From: Pseudophaeomoniella oleicola | Taxonomy: Eukaryota; Ascomycota; Eurotiomycetes; Phaeomoniellales; Phaeomoniellaceae | Assembly: GCA_003868215.1 (NCBI GenBank) | Contig: QWDQ01000008.1 | Location: 310,001 to 374,000, forward strand | Reading direction: 5' to 3' | Length of the DNA: 64,000 bases | Shown: in pieces, positions 35,452 to 45,215 of the stretch | Layout: each line of letters starts with the position of its first letter | Numbering within the stretch: the first letter of the stretch is position 1 | The notes under the pieces: generated by a model | What the model was told of the DNA's origin: nothing | What the model saw: only the letters and a program-made list of their open reading frames with translations | The model's database searches: none | Program-made: the position numbers and the translations under genes

Positions 35452-37512
35452 ATGAATGTCATGCCAGTGACTATCGCTCCGGCACCAAGCAAAACCCCAT
35501 CTACCGACGATGTCTTGGTGCACTCCGACTCGATGCCCTATACCTGACAACCGTGTGTGCGTAGGAAAGTCAAATGCGATAGGGTAACACCGCTATTCTC
35601 AAGCTGTAGCAAAGGTAAACTTGACTGTTTTTACGAAGCGCCGCCACCACGACGGCCGAAACGAAAGCGCACCGAGACAGTATACGAGCGATTGGCCCGA
35701 TATGAGCGAACGCTACAGGAAAATGGGCTTTCTTCCAAAGTTGGGATGGCATCGCTTCCCCATGAAGACGTAGCTCAGAGCACGCAGCAACCGCGCCCTT
35801 CTAATGTTAATCAACCGGAGAAGGTGGAGACTGGGAAGCTGCTCTCCGGTCCGGATAAAACCCGATATATTGGTAGCCGCCTCTGGCATGATTTTGAGGA
35901 AGACGACATACGAGAAGTGTCTGAGGAGGAAGACGACCGAATTGCTCCTGTGAGCACAGCTACACTGACAGATCCGCTCTCTGGCGCACTGCTTGGAGTT
36001 ACGCAAGATCTTCTCAGTGATCATCCCAACCACGTGGATGCAATGAAGCTCTGGACTGTATATGTTCAAAACGTTGAGTCTCTGTGTAAAGTTCTGCACA
36101 TGCCGACGACTGAAGGAATGATCGAAACGGTCTCACTACAGCCGGCATTGGCCTCAAAGGCGCAGGAGTGCCTCGTCTTTTCCATCTATCATTTCGCGAT
36201 ATTTTCGATGACAGACGAGAACTGCGTGTGCGAGTTTGAACGCTCACGGACCATATGCTTGTCGAAATACCAGAATGTTCTTCAACAAGCACTAGTCAAT
36301 GCATCGTGGCTGAGGACAACAGATATGCTAGTCATGCAGGCGTACGTGCTATATCTTGTTGTCATGCGCACTCAAATAGACCCCCATACGTTCTGGACCT
36401 TGATCGGTGTCGGGATCCGTATCGCACAGCGCATGGGGCTCCATCGCGATGGTGAGCCTCTCGGCCTACCTCCTTTTGACGTTGAAATGCGACGGCGACT
36501 CTGTTGGCAGCTTCTCCCACTCGATGGGTTTGCAGGTCAGGTTTCGGGCACTGGCATCTCCGTAGCGCCAAACCAATGGGACACCAAACAGCCACTCAAC
36601 ATCAATGATGATCAGATCTATCCTGGTATGAAACAGCAACCCGAGGGACAGAGAGGCGCTTCCGAAATGCTTTATTGTCTCGCGAAGGCAGAGCTATCGA
36701 AACTCTACATTCAAACAGGCGTGAAAACGAGCCATGTCGGCGCTACGATTGAACCCAAGGGTGGCGCGGAACTCGAGAAACTGATAGACGAGATTGAGAG
36801 CGCCATCGAGATGAAGTATCTCCGGTACTGCGATATCGTCAACCCTGTTCACTTTCTAACACTTGGAATGGTAAGATCCGCTGCAAACGCTGTACGGCTA
36901 CGCAACAGAATGCGGAAATTGGTGAATCAGACTATTGGAGACCAAGAACGAAGAGAGCTCTGCAGTCTTGCGCAAAAAATCCTTGACACGGACAGAGCTG
37001 CCTACAGTAACCCCAAAATGAAGAAATTCCATCGGTCAATCAAAGGATTCTTTCGGTGGGATGCACTCATGTGCATCCTGACCAGCCTAGCAAAGGTCGG
37101 GTTCTTTTCACGCGCAGAGCTGGACACCAGATGGAGCGAGATTGCAGACATCTACCTAAGTCATCCGGAGATCCTTGAGACCAAAAGAGCGCTTTATATC
37201 TCGATTGGCAAAGTGACGCTCAAGGCCTGGATAGCGAACCCCCCCCCCCCCCCCCCCAGCAACTCCACATCCGAGCCGAGTTTCATCACCATGCTGCGTT
37301 CTAGAAGCAAGACCAGAGCAGCCAGGCGTTCATACAGGATTGCCGACATCGCGAGCAATGGCAGAGCTAAGGGAGCGACTGAGGCTGCCTCCTTACTCGC
37401 CTTTTCTCCCGATGGCAACTCTGATGCAACCTTTAGCAGTCTTGATGAACTGGATCTGAATCTTGGCGATGACTTCAATCTTGATACTGTGGATTGGATA
37501 TTTTGGAATTAG
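35452..37512 (+). pseudogene. Zn2Cys6 / fungal_trans regulator with damaged zinc cluster
   Basis: Transcription factor of the Zn2Cys6 plus fungal_trans type. The open frame from about 35548 runs without interruption to 37512, some 650 codons. It includes a basic linker (PRRPKRKR), a fungal_trans core (TFWTLIGVGIRIAQRMGLHRDGE, FDVEMRRRLCWQL, FAGQVSGTGIS) and an acidic tail ending DTVDWIFWN. The zinc cluster is abnormal. Spacing C-x2-C-x6-C-x6-C-x2-C-x6-C is kept, but the Cys1 position is a TGA codon (35545-35547) and Cys4 reads Phe (TPLFSSC). The same frame extends upstream of the TGA to an ATG at 35452 (MNVMPVTIAP). The first ATG after the cluster is at 35746 and would give a protein with no DNA-binding domain. 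No splice solution restoring Cys1 and Cys2 was found. It may be a recent pseudogene, a truncated co-regulator or a site of sequence error. The pairing with the MFS gene suggests it once controlled that gene. Confidence 0.75.
37239..37257 (+). repeat. C19 homopolymer inside the regulator coding frame
   Basis: Nineteen consecutive C, read as a proline run. The frame continues sensibly to the natural-looking C-terminus. Such a tract is prone to replication slippage and to sequencing error. Confidence 0.9.
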
Positions 37513-38438
37513 TCGTCCGTGGAATCCACAGATTACGCGCGTACGCAGCAGCAGACCAAGTTTCAGTGATAAGTGGTCCTTGCTCTGCTCCAGACCGTTC
37601 TGCTCGCTCTGATTACATTCGGTTACCTATGGGTTTATTCCGAGCTCCCATCCGCACGTACTGTCTCCGCCACAAGCATACCTAATCGTCAAAGGCCGCA
37701 TTGAATTGGTGTGAGACTGTCATGTAATTAGACCCTAGCATCTGTTCGACCAGCTTTACCATCTTCGAGGAAGCCTTCCAATACTGTTTCAATAACGTTC
37801 TCCAGCGAATGGCGTGATATGTGAGGCTTGCGACGGCTCCGTTCAGTATGAAACTCTTACTGTATTGCGTTTACCTTTCTTTTTCATTGGGTCTCGGCAG
37901 AGGCCGAGTCCTGTAACTCAGAGATCGTGGTTATCGTCTGCGTGGCCCACACGGTACACGGCGAGATACTCGATTCACTGCGGTGACGTCCCCAGTAGGC
38001 ATGCTTACCGAATCAGCTCTATATCCAACGTACTATCGTACATGGTTTTCATAGTATTTATGGTATCCCATGGTAGGACTTCCCAAATAAGACTTGAGAT
38101 AGACTCCTCTCGAGAAAGGACCTTTTACTAACGTAGTACATTCTATGTGGTATCTCGAGGTATATCACGAACCTTCAATCAATTTGACCCTCACCTTTGA
38201 TTCCACCTGTTCATCCCGGACTTTCTAGTCAAACTTTGTCGTCTCCTGTCGGAACCCCGCTCATTTATGTGTATATCTTCCACCTACTAAACCCGCAGTA
38301 GATCTTATACATCGTAAGAGGCTGAAGATATTTTTATTTTATTTTTTCCTTTTTCGTTGAGTCGCCTGGAGCCTGACTTCAAAATCAATACATCTTGTTA
38401 TGCCTACGAGGTAGCACAGTCCGGTACTGCTTACCAAC
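37513..38438. other. Intergenic, no gene seen
   Basis: About 0.9 kb between the regulator and the FAR-17a-like gene. A T-rich tract at 38331-38356 precedes the latter's leader. A partial palindrome (ACGTAGTAC) lies near 38131. Confidence 0.5.
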
Positions 38439-39312
38439 ATGTCCAGATTCTACCAACTTGCGGGTGTCGCGCCAGAGGGTTTCGATTTAGAGAATCGTCT
38501 CTTTACCTCATGGCTGTTCGGGCCTTGGGTGCTCGCCTGCTGTCGCACCGCATTCGGTCTCTACGCGTTCGTCACCTTGTTCACCATCTTTGGGTATAAC
38601 GGTGCCCATCATGCAGACAGCTCTAGCAGGGATTCCTTCAGTTACTTCACCTACCTGACGTATTGGGGGTTGGCTTTTTACATGACTTTCGCAGCCGTCC
38701 ATACTTTCTCTTATGCGCTGAGGGGTCGCGCATTCCTTTCGACCTGGCCGAGACCACTTCAAGCGCTTCACTGCATGTTCTATACCACTGTCGTTACATT
38801 TCCTTTCCTAGTGACGCTCGTCTTCTGGATTGTCCTATATAGCAGTCTGCCGACGCCGTACAGTCTTTGGTCCAACGTATGCCGCATCTTCCTTTGTTGC
38901 TCTGCCCTACGATTACCCGAGTGCAAACTAATCATGATACTTCTAGATCTCTCAACATGGCCTAAATTCCTTCTATGCACTTTTCGAGATTCTCGTCCCA
39001 GCCACCAGTCCGCCGCCTCTGCTTCACATCGCTGGTCTGATCATCCTACTCCTGCTCTATCTATGTGTGGCATACATCACTCATGCTACGGAAGGCTTCT
39101 ATAGCTACTCCTTCCTAGATCCATCAACCGGTAGCGGTCTCGTTGCCGGTTACTGTTTTGGTATCCTGGCTGCGATCCTCGTCATATTTTTTGCAGTCTG
39201 GGGCATCATCTGGGTCAGGAGAAGATTAACCGGGACTGGAAAGAAGAGCAAGAGAGATCTGGCGCCGTCAAGCATGACTCCCGATATTGAGATGGCTTTT
39301 GTTGCAAAATAG
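38439..39312 (+). CDS. FAR-17a/AIG1-like membrane protein, 2 exons
   Basis: Integral membrane protein of 267 aa from exons 38439-38876 and 38947-39312 (phase-0 intron of 70 bp). About six hydrophobic helices are visible, beginning at WLFGPWVLACCRTAFGLYAF and ending with FGILAAILVIFFAVWGIIWVRRR. It resembles the FAR-17a/AIG1 family, which in animals comprises Thr/His-dependent hydrolases of fatty-acid esters of hydroxy fatty acids. A conserved-looking HGLNSFYALFEILV (just after the splice junction) and the following aromatic-rich block fit that family, but the catalytic Thr cannot be assigned with certainty. The C-terminal tail is short, basic then polar. Start is the ATG in context accaacATGtcc. 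Function in fungi is unknown. Confidence 0.7.
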
Positions 39313-39872
39313 TCCACCTTCGATTGACTACGATATCTCCATCCGGGGGAACTCAACTCTTGATTTGACTGCATCCTCTAGCAATAGCATGAGTATCTGC
39401 ATTAGCATACCTGATAACATCAATGATTTATCACCACCTCGAAATCGACCAATTTACTTTGTTCTACCACTTCATGATAAAGATCCTTTTGAAGCTTTCA
39501 TATCCTCCATGGACTACCCCCTCCCCCTCATCATTGCTCCTAACATCATTTGATCTTCCGTTCAGGTTGCTCTATTTCGAGCCCTGTTCCTTATTCCTAT
39601 AAAGTTCGAATGCTGCCTGTAGTAGTCTATCATCTTGAATACTCGTTGATGGTAATAATTCTGTTGGATCAACAACGCTGGCGCAAATGCGGTGGAGCTC
39701 GAACAACAATTGAAGAACCGCAACCTAATCCAATGAGTCACTTTCAGGACATGACTAGTACTGTCAAAGTCGCCTTATAAATGTGTTTGTGATGATGTTA
39801 ATTGATCTTCGTAATTTTTTACTTCACATCTTCTCATTCGTGGAATGAGCAGGATCCTGCGTATCGTCAACG
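39313..39872. other. Intergenic, no gene seen
   Basis: Gap of 560 bp between the FAR-17a-like and GNAT-like genes, both on the plus strand. No gene or repeat is recognised. Confidence 0.5.
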
Positions 39873-41216
39873 ATGTGTCCTGCTCCTTGTCCGACCTTGA
39901 ATGTACATGATCTGGAGTCTGTCAAAGGTACTCTTCTGCCTCTGCTCCACCATTATCTTCCATACACCGTGGTTCTATATCGCAGACTGCAGTATCATCT
40001 GTTATATCCACATGAGCCGCATGGAAATGTTATCAGCGTGTTCCCTGCTGGCGTTACAGCGGAATCTCTGCTCGAGAGATTGAAACAGAACCAGGCCCAA
40101 ACAGGCAATGCAAAAGACCAGAAGGCTACAGAGCTGGCACCAGAATGGACAGCATCTGTTGATGACCGAGGCATGGATGTCCCATGGTTGATAGCTCACA
40201 TCGATGTTTCCCACCTCGTTGGAACTACAACTTTCACGTTCTCATCGATCGAACTTCCAGTACTACCAGAGCTCCGCTCCGAGGACAGATATAATACCCT
40301 GTCAGCGGAAACATCATTGCAACTTCAGACCTACTTTATCCATGTCCGAGATCGTCTGATACCAACCAGGCCCCTCAGTGCGCCGCCAGGCTGGCCTTTT
40401 GCGAAGCAAATCAAGAAACTCGCCTACAAGCGCAGCATCATTCTTCTCGGAGCCATCCATGAGACCGTTCTCGAACTGATCAGGGGATTTGCTTCGGCGG
40501 ATTTGTCGAAAGAGCCAGCAGATTCGACGGCGAAGGCTGCCGTGAGCAGCATCCCCTCTGCCAGAGCTACTGTCGGAGGAGAATCCAGTCCTCTGCCTCA
40601 ATCAACAACCACCCCACCAGCTCTCTCTCTCCAGATTCTCCGTACCGATCTCCCATACCTCAAATACATCTTTCCCCGTCAGACCTACGACATCAACGAC
40701 CAGGACATCGGGCTTCCTGACTCTTTAACCTTTAAGCCGCTGGCAACAACCGCTGACTTCTCTCTCGTCCTGTCTCGGTCCCATATCCCCCGCTCGATCG
40801 CCCTACTCTCCTCCTTCCCCAACATTGGCCTATACCCAGCCATAACTGAACCGTCTGTCCCATCCTCATCCGGCCCTGTAGCTTGGACATTCCTCGGTTC
40901 CGACTCCTCATTGACCTCCCTCCACGTCGAGCCATCCCATCGCGGCCAAAACCTCGCCTCCATCATCTCCCGCCGCCTATTCCGGGACATGGAATCCTAC
41001 TTTTCCGGCCAAATCCCGTTCGGTGTCCAGGAATTGATCGACCTAGGAACCCGAACGGACCTCAAAGAGGATCTAGCCGTCGCCGCTGCCGGTTGGGCTC
41101 ATGCCGATGTCCACGAGAATAACGCGCAGAGCCGGCGGGCCATGGAAAAACTCGCGGGGGACTATGGGAGAGTAGGGTGGAGGACTGGGTGGTCAGAAGT
41201 TGATCTGGATGCATAA
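39873..41216 (+). CDS. GNAT-like acetyltransferase (FR47-type)
   Basis: Single-exon protein of 447 aa. The C-terminal third has the acetyl-CoA fold of GNAT enzymes of the FR47/glycine-N-acyltransferase-like kind: GPVAWTFLGSDSSLTSLHVEPSHRGQ forms strands beta-4 and beta-5, and the pyrophosphate-binding loop is seen as HRGQNLASIISRRL. It ends with a typical ADVHENNAQSRRAMEKLAG helix and a final GWRTGWSEVDL strand. The N-terminal two thirds are poorly conserved in motif terms, with a Pro/Ser-rich insert near residues 215-255. The substrate cannot be predicted. It converges on the CipB-like gene with 157 bp between the stops. Confidence 0.75.
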   Translation: MCPAPCPTLNVHDLESVKGTLLPLLHHYLPYTVVLYRRLQYHLLYPHEPHGNVISVFPAGVTAESLLERLKQNQAQTGNAKDQKATELAPEWTASVDDRGMDVPWLIAHIDVSHLVGTTTFTFSSIELPVLPELRSEDRYNTLSAETSLQLQTYFIHVRDRLIPTRPLSAPPGWPFAKQIKKLAYKRSIILLGAIHETVLELIRGFASADLSKEPADSTAKAAVSSIPSARATVGGESSPLPQSTTTPPALSLQILRTDLPYLKYIFPRQTYDINDQDIGLPDSLTFKPLATTADFSLVLSRSHIPRSIALLSSFPNIGLYPAITEPSVPSSSGPVAWTFLGSDSSLTSLHVEPSHRGQNLASIISRRLFRDMESYFSGQIPFGVQELIDLGTRTDLKEDLAVAAAGWAHADVHENNAQSRRAMEKLAGDYGRVGWRTGWSEVDLDA

Positions 41217-41373
41217 GAGTTCGTTCGATTGAGTGGAGGGAGGATCCAGGTATCCTGTCACAGCAGCAGGGCAAGAGCAGATCTTCCGGATCAGAGTCAA
41301 TTGAAACAGATTGATTAAGCCTTGATATTCGTACTACAGAATATGCTTCAGGCCGCGGCAGCGTCCGTTTCAA

Positions 41374-42501
41374 TCAGATCGACACGACCAACTTCTTCGC
41401 ACTGACCCCCTTCGCCAACAAATCAACAGCCTGCTGCACCTGCTCCAGTCCTTTCCCCACGCCCTCCGGCTGCGGCATGTACTTCACCGACTTCCTCTCC
41501 ATCGCTCTCGTGAGCCATTGCCAAGTCGCCTTTCCGAACTCACTGTGAGCCGCGTTGGTGGCGAAGTTCGTTACGACCGTGATTCCGTTCGTGGCGTTTG
41601 CTTCTGCACCGGGCAGCACCGAGGCTACTACAGGTAACTTCTTACCGCCACCACTGCTGCCGCCGCCGGTTTTTGCTAGGATAGAGCAGAGGGACGTTAT
41701 AGCTGAAGGGTCGGCGATGGCATGATATGCGCCGACGACATCTTTACTCTCTGTCTTCAGGCATTCGACGACATCGTCCACGAGGGTCGATTTGTTGTAG
41801 TCAAAGCACGCACTCGCTCCCAACCCCCTGACCATTTCATGATTCTTCTTGCTCGCCACGCCCACAACCTCATACCCTGCTTGACTCGCCAACTGCACGC
41901 CGCAAGAACCCACGCTGCCACTAGCTCCCCAGATCAAGACCGTCTTGCCTCGTCGATCAAGCTTTGTACCGTCCAGGGACGAGACTTCAAGTCCAAGCGT
42001 CTTGTCTGAAAACAAACAGCTGGCGGCAGTGTTGATGCCCAACGGCAATACCACGGCATCCTCGTACGCGACGTCGTTCGGAATCTTGGCGATAAACGGC
42101 GCCTTCAGAACTACGTACTCTTGAAACCCGGAATAGCAATACGTCCCATCTTTCCTCTCCAAAGCCGACGCCGAGCCGATGACTCGGTCGCCGACCTCAT
42201 ACTCATCATCATCATCATCAGCAGCAGCACGTCCTCCCACCTCAACAACCTCCCCCGCAACATCGCACCCCAAAATCACCGGATACTCCTGCACGAGAAT
42301 CCCCAGTTTCTGAATCACCACGTCCGCTGGGTTGATCGCTACCGCTCTGGTTTTGATCACGATCTCGCCGTTTTCTGGGTGTGTATACGGTGCGGAATCG
42401 ACGACGTAGACGGGTTGGTTTGGAGCCAGCATGCGCGGTTGTTTGGTGGTGGTGGAGGCATGTTTTTTTTGGGAGGGGGCTGTGGTGGTTTGTGTAATCA
42501 T
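41374..42501 (-). CDS. Medium-chain reductase, CipB/ToxD-like
   Basis: Single-exon medium-chain dehydrogenase/reductase of 375 aa, close in layout to fungal CipB and ToxD-type enoyl reductases and quinone oxidoreductases. Domain order is a GroES-like N-terminal half (ENGEIVIKTRAVAINPADVVIQ, YPVILGCDVAGEVVEVG) and an NAD(P)-binding half with GASGSVGSCGVQLASQAGYEVVG. The catalytic and structural zinc Cys clusters of true alcohol dehydrogenases are not apparent, so it is probably a zinc-free NADPH reductase. An aspartate run (DDDDDE, from a CAT/CAG-type triplet repeat) interrupts a surface loop near residue 95. Start is the first ATG; an internal ATG encoding MLAPNQPVYV aligns better with relatives and could be the true start. 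Confidence 0.85.
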   Translation of the reverse strand: MITQTTTAPSQKKHASTTTKQPRMLAPNQPVYVVDSAPYTHPENGEIVIKTRAVAINPADVVIQKLGILVQEYPVILGCDVAGEVVEVGGRAAADDDDDEYEVGDRVIGSASALERKDGTYCYSGFQEYVVLKAPFIAKIPNDVAYEDAVVLPLGINTAASCLFSDKTLGLEVSSLDGTKLDRRGKTVLIWGASGSVGSCGVQLASQAGYEVVGVASKKNHEMVRGLGASACFDYNKSTLVDDVVECLKTESKDVVGAYHAIADPSAITSLCSILAKTGGGSSGGGKKLPVVASVLPGAEANATNGITVVTNFATNAAHSEFGKATWQWLTRAMERKSVKYMPQPEGVGKGLEQVQQAVDLLAKGVSAKKLVVSI

Positions 42502-43221
42502 GTGTGTGAAGAAGTTGGATAGGATGGGATAGAATGCGATAGGTAATATAGTGGTTGGTCGGACGGGATTTGATACGAAAAAGCCTAGTAATCACATCGA
42601 TACCTACCTAGGTATGTATATAGAAAGAATGAGAACATATCATCTCCCCTTTATATATCCTCCTCCTCCCATCCTCCTCCACTCCTCCCATTCTTTCTAC
42701 TCATTTTACCTGTGTACCTTACATCCGTTATCACCGTCGCCCTCGCCCAAAACCGCCCATCGCACTATGTAGAAGAAAATAAAGGTCAGTAACCTAATTA
42801 GAGGATGGTTATTGGCTTCCGATGTTGAGGTGGGCTGGCTGGACAGGCTAGTACGAAATAGGAAAACGTGGAATACGAGCGGAGGAAGTTGATCGACGAC
42901 GACGCTGAGAGAGAGGGATGGGTAGAGGTATGAATAAAGGAAAAAGATGGAGGGGAAATGATTGGAATAAGTTTGGTCTTGAGTGCTGCGTTCAAGGTAC
43001 ATTTTGGAGGAATTGGAATTGAAAAAAAGATACCTACCTACCTAGGTAGGTAGGTAGATACCTATGCATGGGGGTATATTGTAGTTGGCAACACTACCAC
43101 GCGACGGCATGCTTGTGCACGTCTGTCTGTCTGCGAGCTGGGTTACTCGTTAAGGGTCAAAAGCACATCATACTGCGTGTGCAAGATCATAACTGCTTTA
43201 CTTTCTTATGCGCCATCCCAC
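42502..43221. other. Intergenic region with nested CCTAGG palindromes
   Basis: Promoter side of the CipB-like gene and 3' side of the NCBP3-like gene. Contains a perfect 26-bp palindrome (listed separately) and a smaller CCTAGG-centred inverted repeat near 42602-42616. No gene is seen. Confidence 0.5.
43031..43056. repeat. Perfect 26-bp palindrome of TACC/GGTA units
   Basis: Three TACC units abut their exact reverse complement around a central CCTAGG. The two 13-base arms are fully complementary with no spacer, so a cruciform or a dimeric binding site is conceivable. It lies in the gap between two minus-strand genes. Confidence 0.9.
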
Positions 43222-44620
43222 TCAACCGAATAGATCCTCGGCTCGCTTCCTTCGGCCGCCCCTGCCTTCCAAGACATCGCTAAACAACTCTTTGCCTTCG
43301 TTCCGTTGTCTGCTGTAGCTCTCTGGAAATAGCTCTTTGATCTCCTTCGCTCCTCTTCCCTTGATGTTGATTCCGGCTCCGCCCTTGATCGACATACCGG
43401 CCGAGCCTCTAATGTTGATTCCGTTCCCACTCCTTGCTTCCGGAAATAGTTCTCTCGCGCCGTCCGTCATCGGGACTTTCATGCCGCGATTGAGAGCTTC
43501 GGCAGCTTCATCAGCCGCTGCATCCCATGCGTCAGTGCGACGATGATTGGATACCGCAGTTTTGTGGGGGAATAGCTCACGTTTGAGGTCCTTGGCAATC
43601 TTCCTGTTTACAACTGCAGCTTCTGGGAAGAGCTCGCGTGTAGGAGGTGCATCCCGTTCCCGTTGCAGTAGGGAAGCGCCACTGCTGTCGTTGGCTGCTG
43701 ATATAGATGTTGGGAATAGCTCCTTTGTTGCATTATTCTGGCGTCTTCTTGGAGGTGGTGAGCGACGGGATCGGAACCGAGACTTGGTATCATCTGCTGA
43801 TGTCGATCTCAACCCATCGGGAGAAGCACTCCGATTGCGACTTCCAGTAGACCCAGTCAACAAATCCCGGCCTCTCCCTGAATCGCCGTCATCGTCGTAC
43901 ATGCTGGCATCAAAGTTCATGGTAGGATCATCTTCCGCTTCCTCACGTCTTCTACGGTGCTCACGATCGTCATACCGTCTGCGCCGATAGTCTCCATTGT
44001 CTCCGCCGGCACGTCCTCCTCTCTGCCTCTCTATCCGCATACGTTCTCTGGGGTCATGTTCAGGATGAAGCAGATAGAACCGACTTGCCTCATGCGCTTT
44101 AGGCCTCTTCTTATCTGTCAACAGCGCTGGACGGATCTGAACCATTGACTCCGGCCGAGCTGGCATAGACTTGGCCACTCTTAATTCAACGCTAGTTGCG
44201 GAGACTGAGGGGTTTGAAGGATTGAGGGAGAGAGCTTCTAGTGCCTTCGCGGCGAACTCGTTCGAGCTGTAGATAATGTTGGCGCTGGTATCATCAATCC
44301 ATTCTATCCGTGTCGGCTCTGCGAGCGTGAAGTACTTTTTTGCGAATGCCCGTATATCATCCGTAGTTGCCTCGTCCAGTCCTCTTATGTGTATCTTGTT
44401 GGGTTGTATGTCGAGCGTCTGATCCGTGTATGCGAGGGGAATATCAGAGTCAGGCTGAGCAGTTTCTTGAGCTGTCTCGGTTGTGGGTATCTGGGATTTT
44501 GTCAGACAGTTACGGCGCAATCGCGTTGTCATAGCCAACCTCAATAATGTGCTCCTCTTCTGGCACTGGTCCCAGGTCCAGGTCCATGTCAATATCCAAG
44601 TCCATGTCGGCGGCAGCCAT
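43222..44620 (-). CDS. NCBP3-like RNA-binding protein with [KR]ELFP repeats, 2 exons
   Basis: Protein of 449 aa from minus-strand exons 44620-44540 and 44490-43222; the 49-bp intron has an unusual GTTGGC donor. Exon 1 encodes a regular Met/Asp-rich start (MAAADMDLDIDMDLDLGP). An RRM-like domain at about 57-120 (NKIHIRGLDEATTDDIRAF, RIEWIDDTSANIIYSS) matches the NCBP3 family (formerly DUF2414). In animals NCBP3 acts with the cap-binding protein NCBP1 in mRNA export. The C-terminal half is disordered and Arg/Asp-rich. It carries five [KR]ELFP motifs, an ELFS variant and a terminal DLFG. Between the last repeats sit three GINIRG-like units. The repeats suggest a multivalent peptide-docking region. 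A fungal role is not established by the sequence. Confidence 0.8.
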
Positions 44621-45215
44621 GGTGGAATACGTGTTGCGCCCAGTTGTATGGATACTAGGGTCAATTGATCACATAAACAACTCTAAACCATATAATCCTG
44701 TGATAGAAGGCAGCCGCCGAGATCTATGAGACGAAATCAGACTCAGACTTTTGAATAAGATATTAGTGCTTGCTTTCTGTTGTCTGTGACAGAGGCCTCG
44801 AATGTCCTGTCGCTGGTCAGCGAGCGGTGAGATTTGGCAGAATATCACGAATAGATTGAGGTGACGATTGCGGAGTTCAACTTGTATTACTTCTACAATG
44901 CAATAGAAATCCAATTGAACCATCAAAGGTATGTAGGTTGCAGTCAAGGTGGAGTGAGACAAGGTGAAATGAAGTGAGGCTGGAAGGGTCAAAGGAGAGT
45001 ACAATAAACAAGCTCTGAAATCGTATTTAGTGACCCTTGGATCATTGCTGACTGCAAACTGATGTATGTGTCAGATACGGTTCTCAGAATCCTAGAGCGA
45101 ATCTCCAGCATTCAGTCGAAGTTGATAGTAAAGAAAACCGTCTGACCTAAGAGAGGGTAAACCAAAAGTAATGTGCGAAGCCCCGAATGATTTCACCCAA
45201 ATGGAGTCATCCATC
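44621..45215. other. Intergenic, no gene seen
   Basis: Gap of 595 bp containing the NCBP3-like promoter and the 3' end of the PHD gene. No element stands out. Confidence 0.5.
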
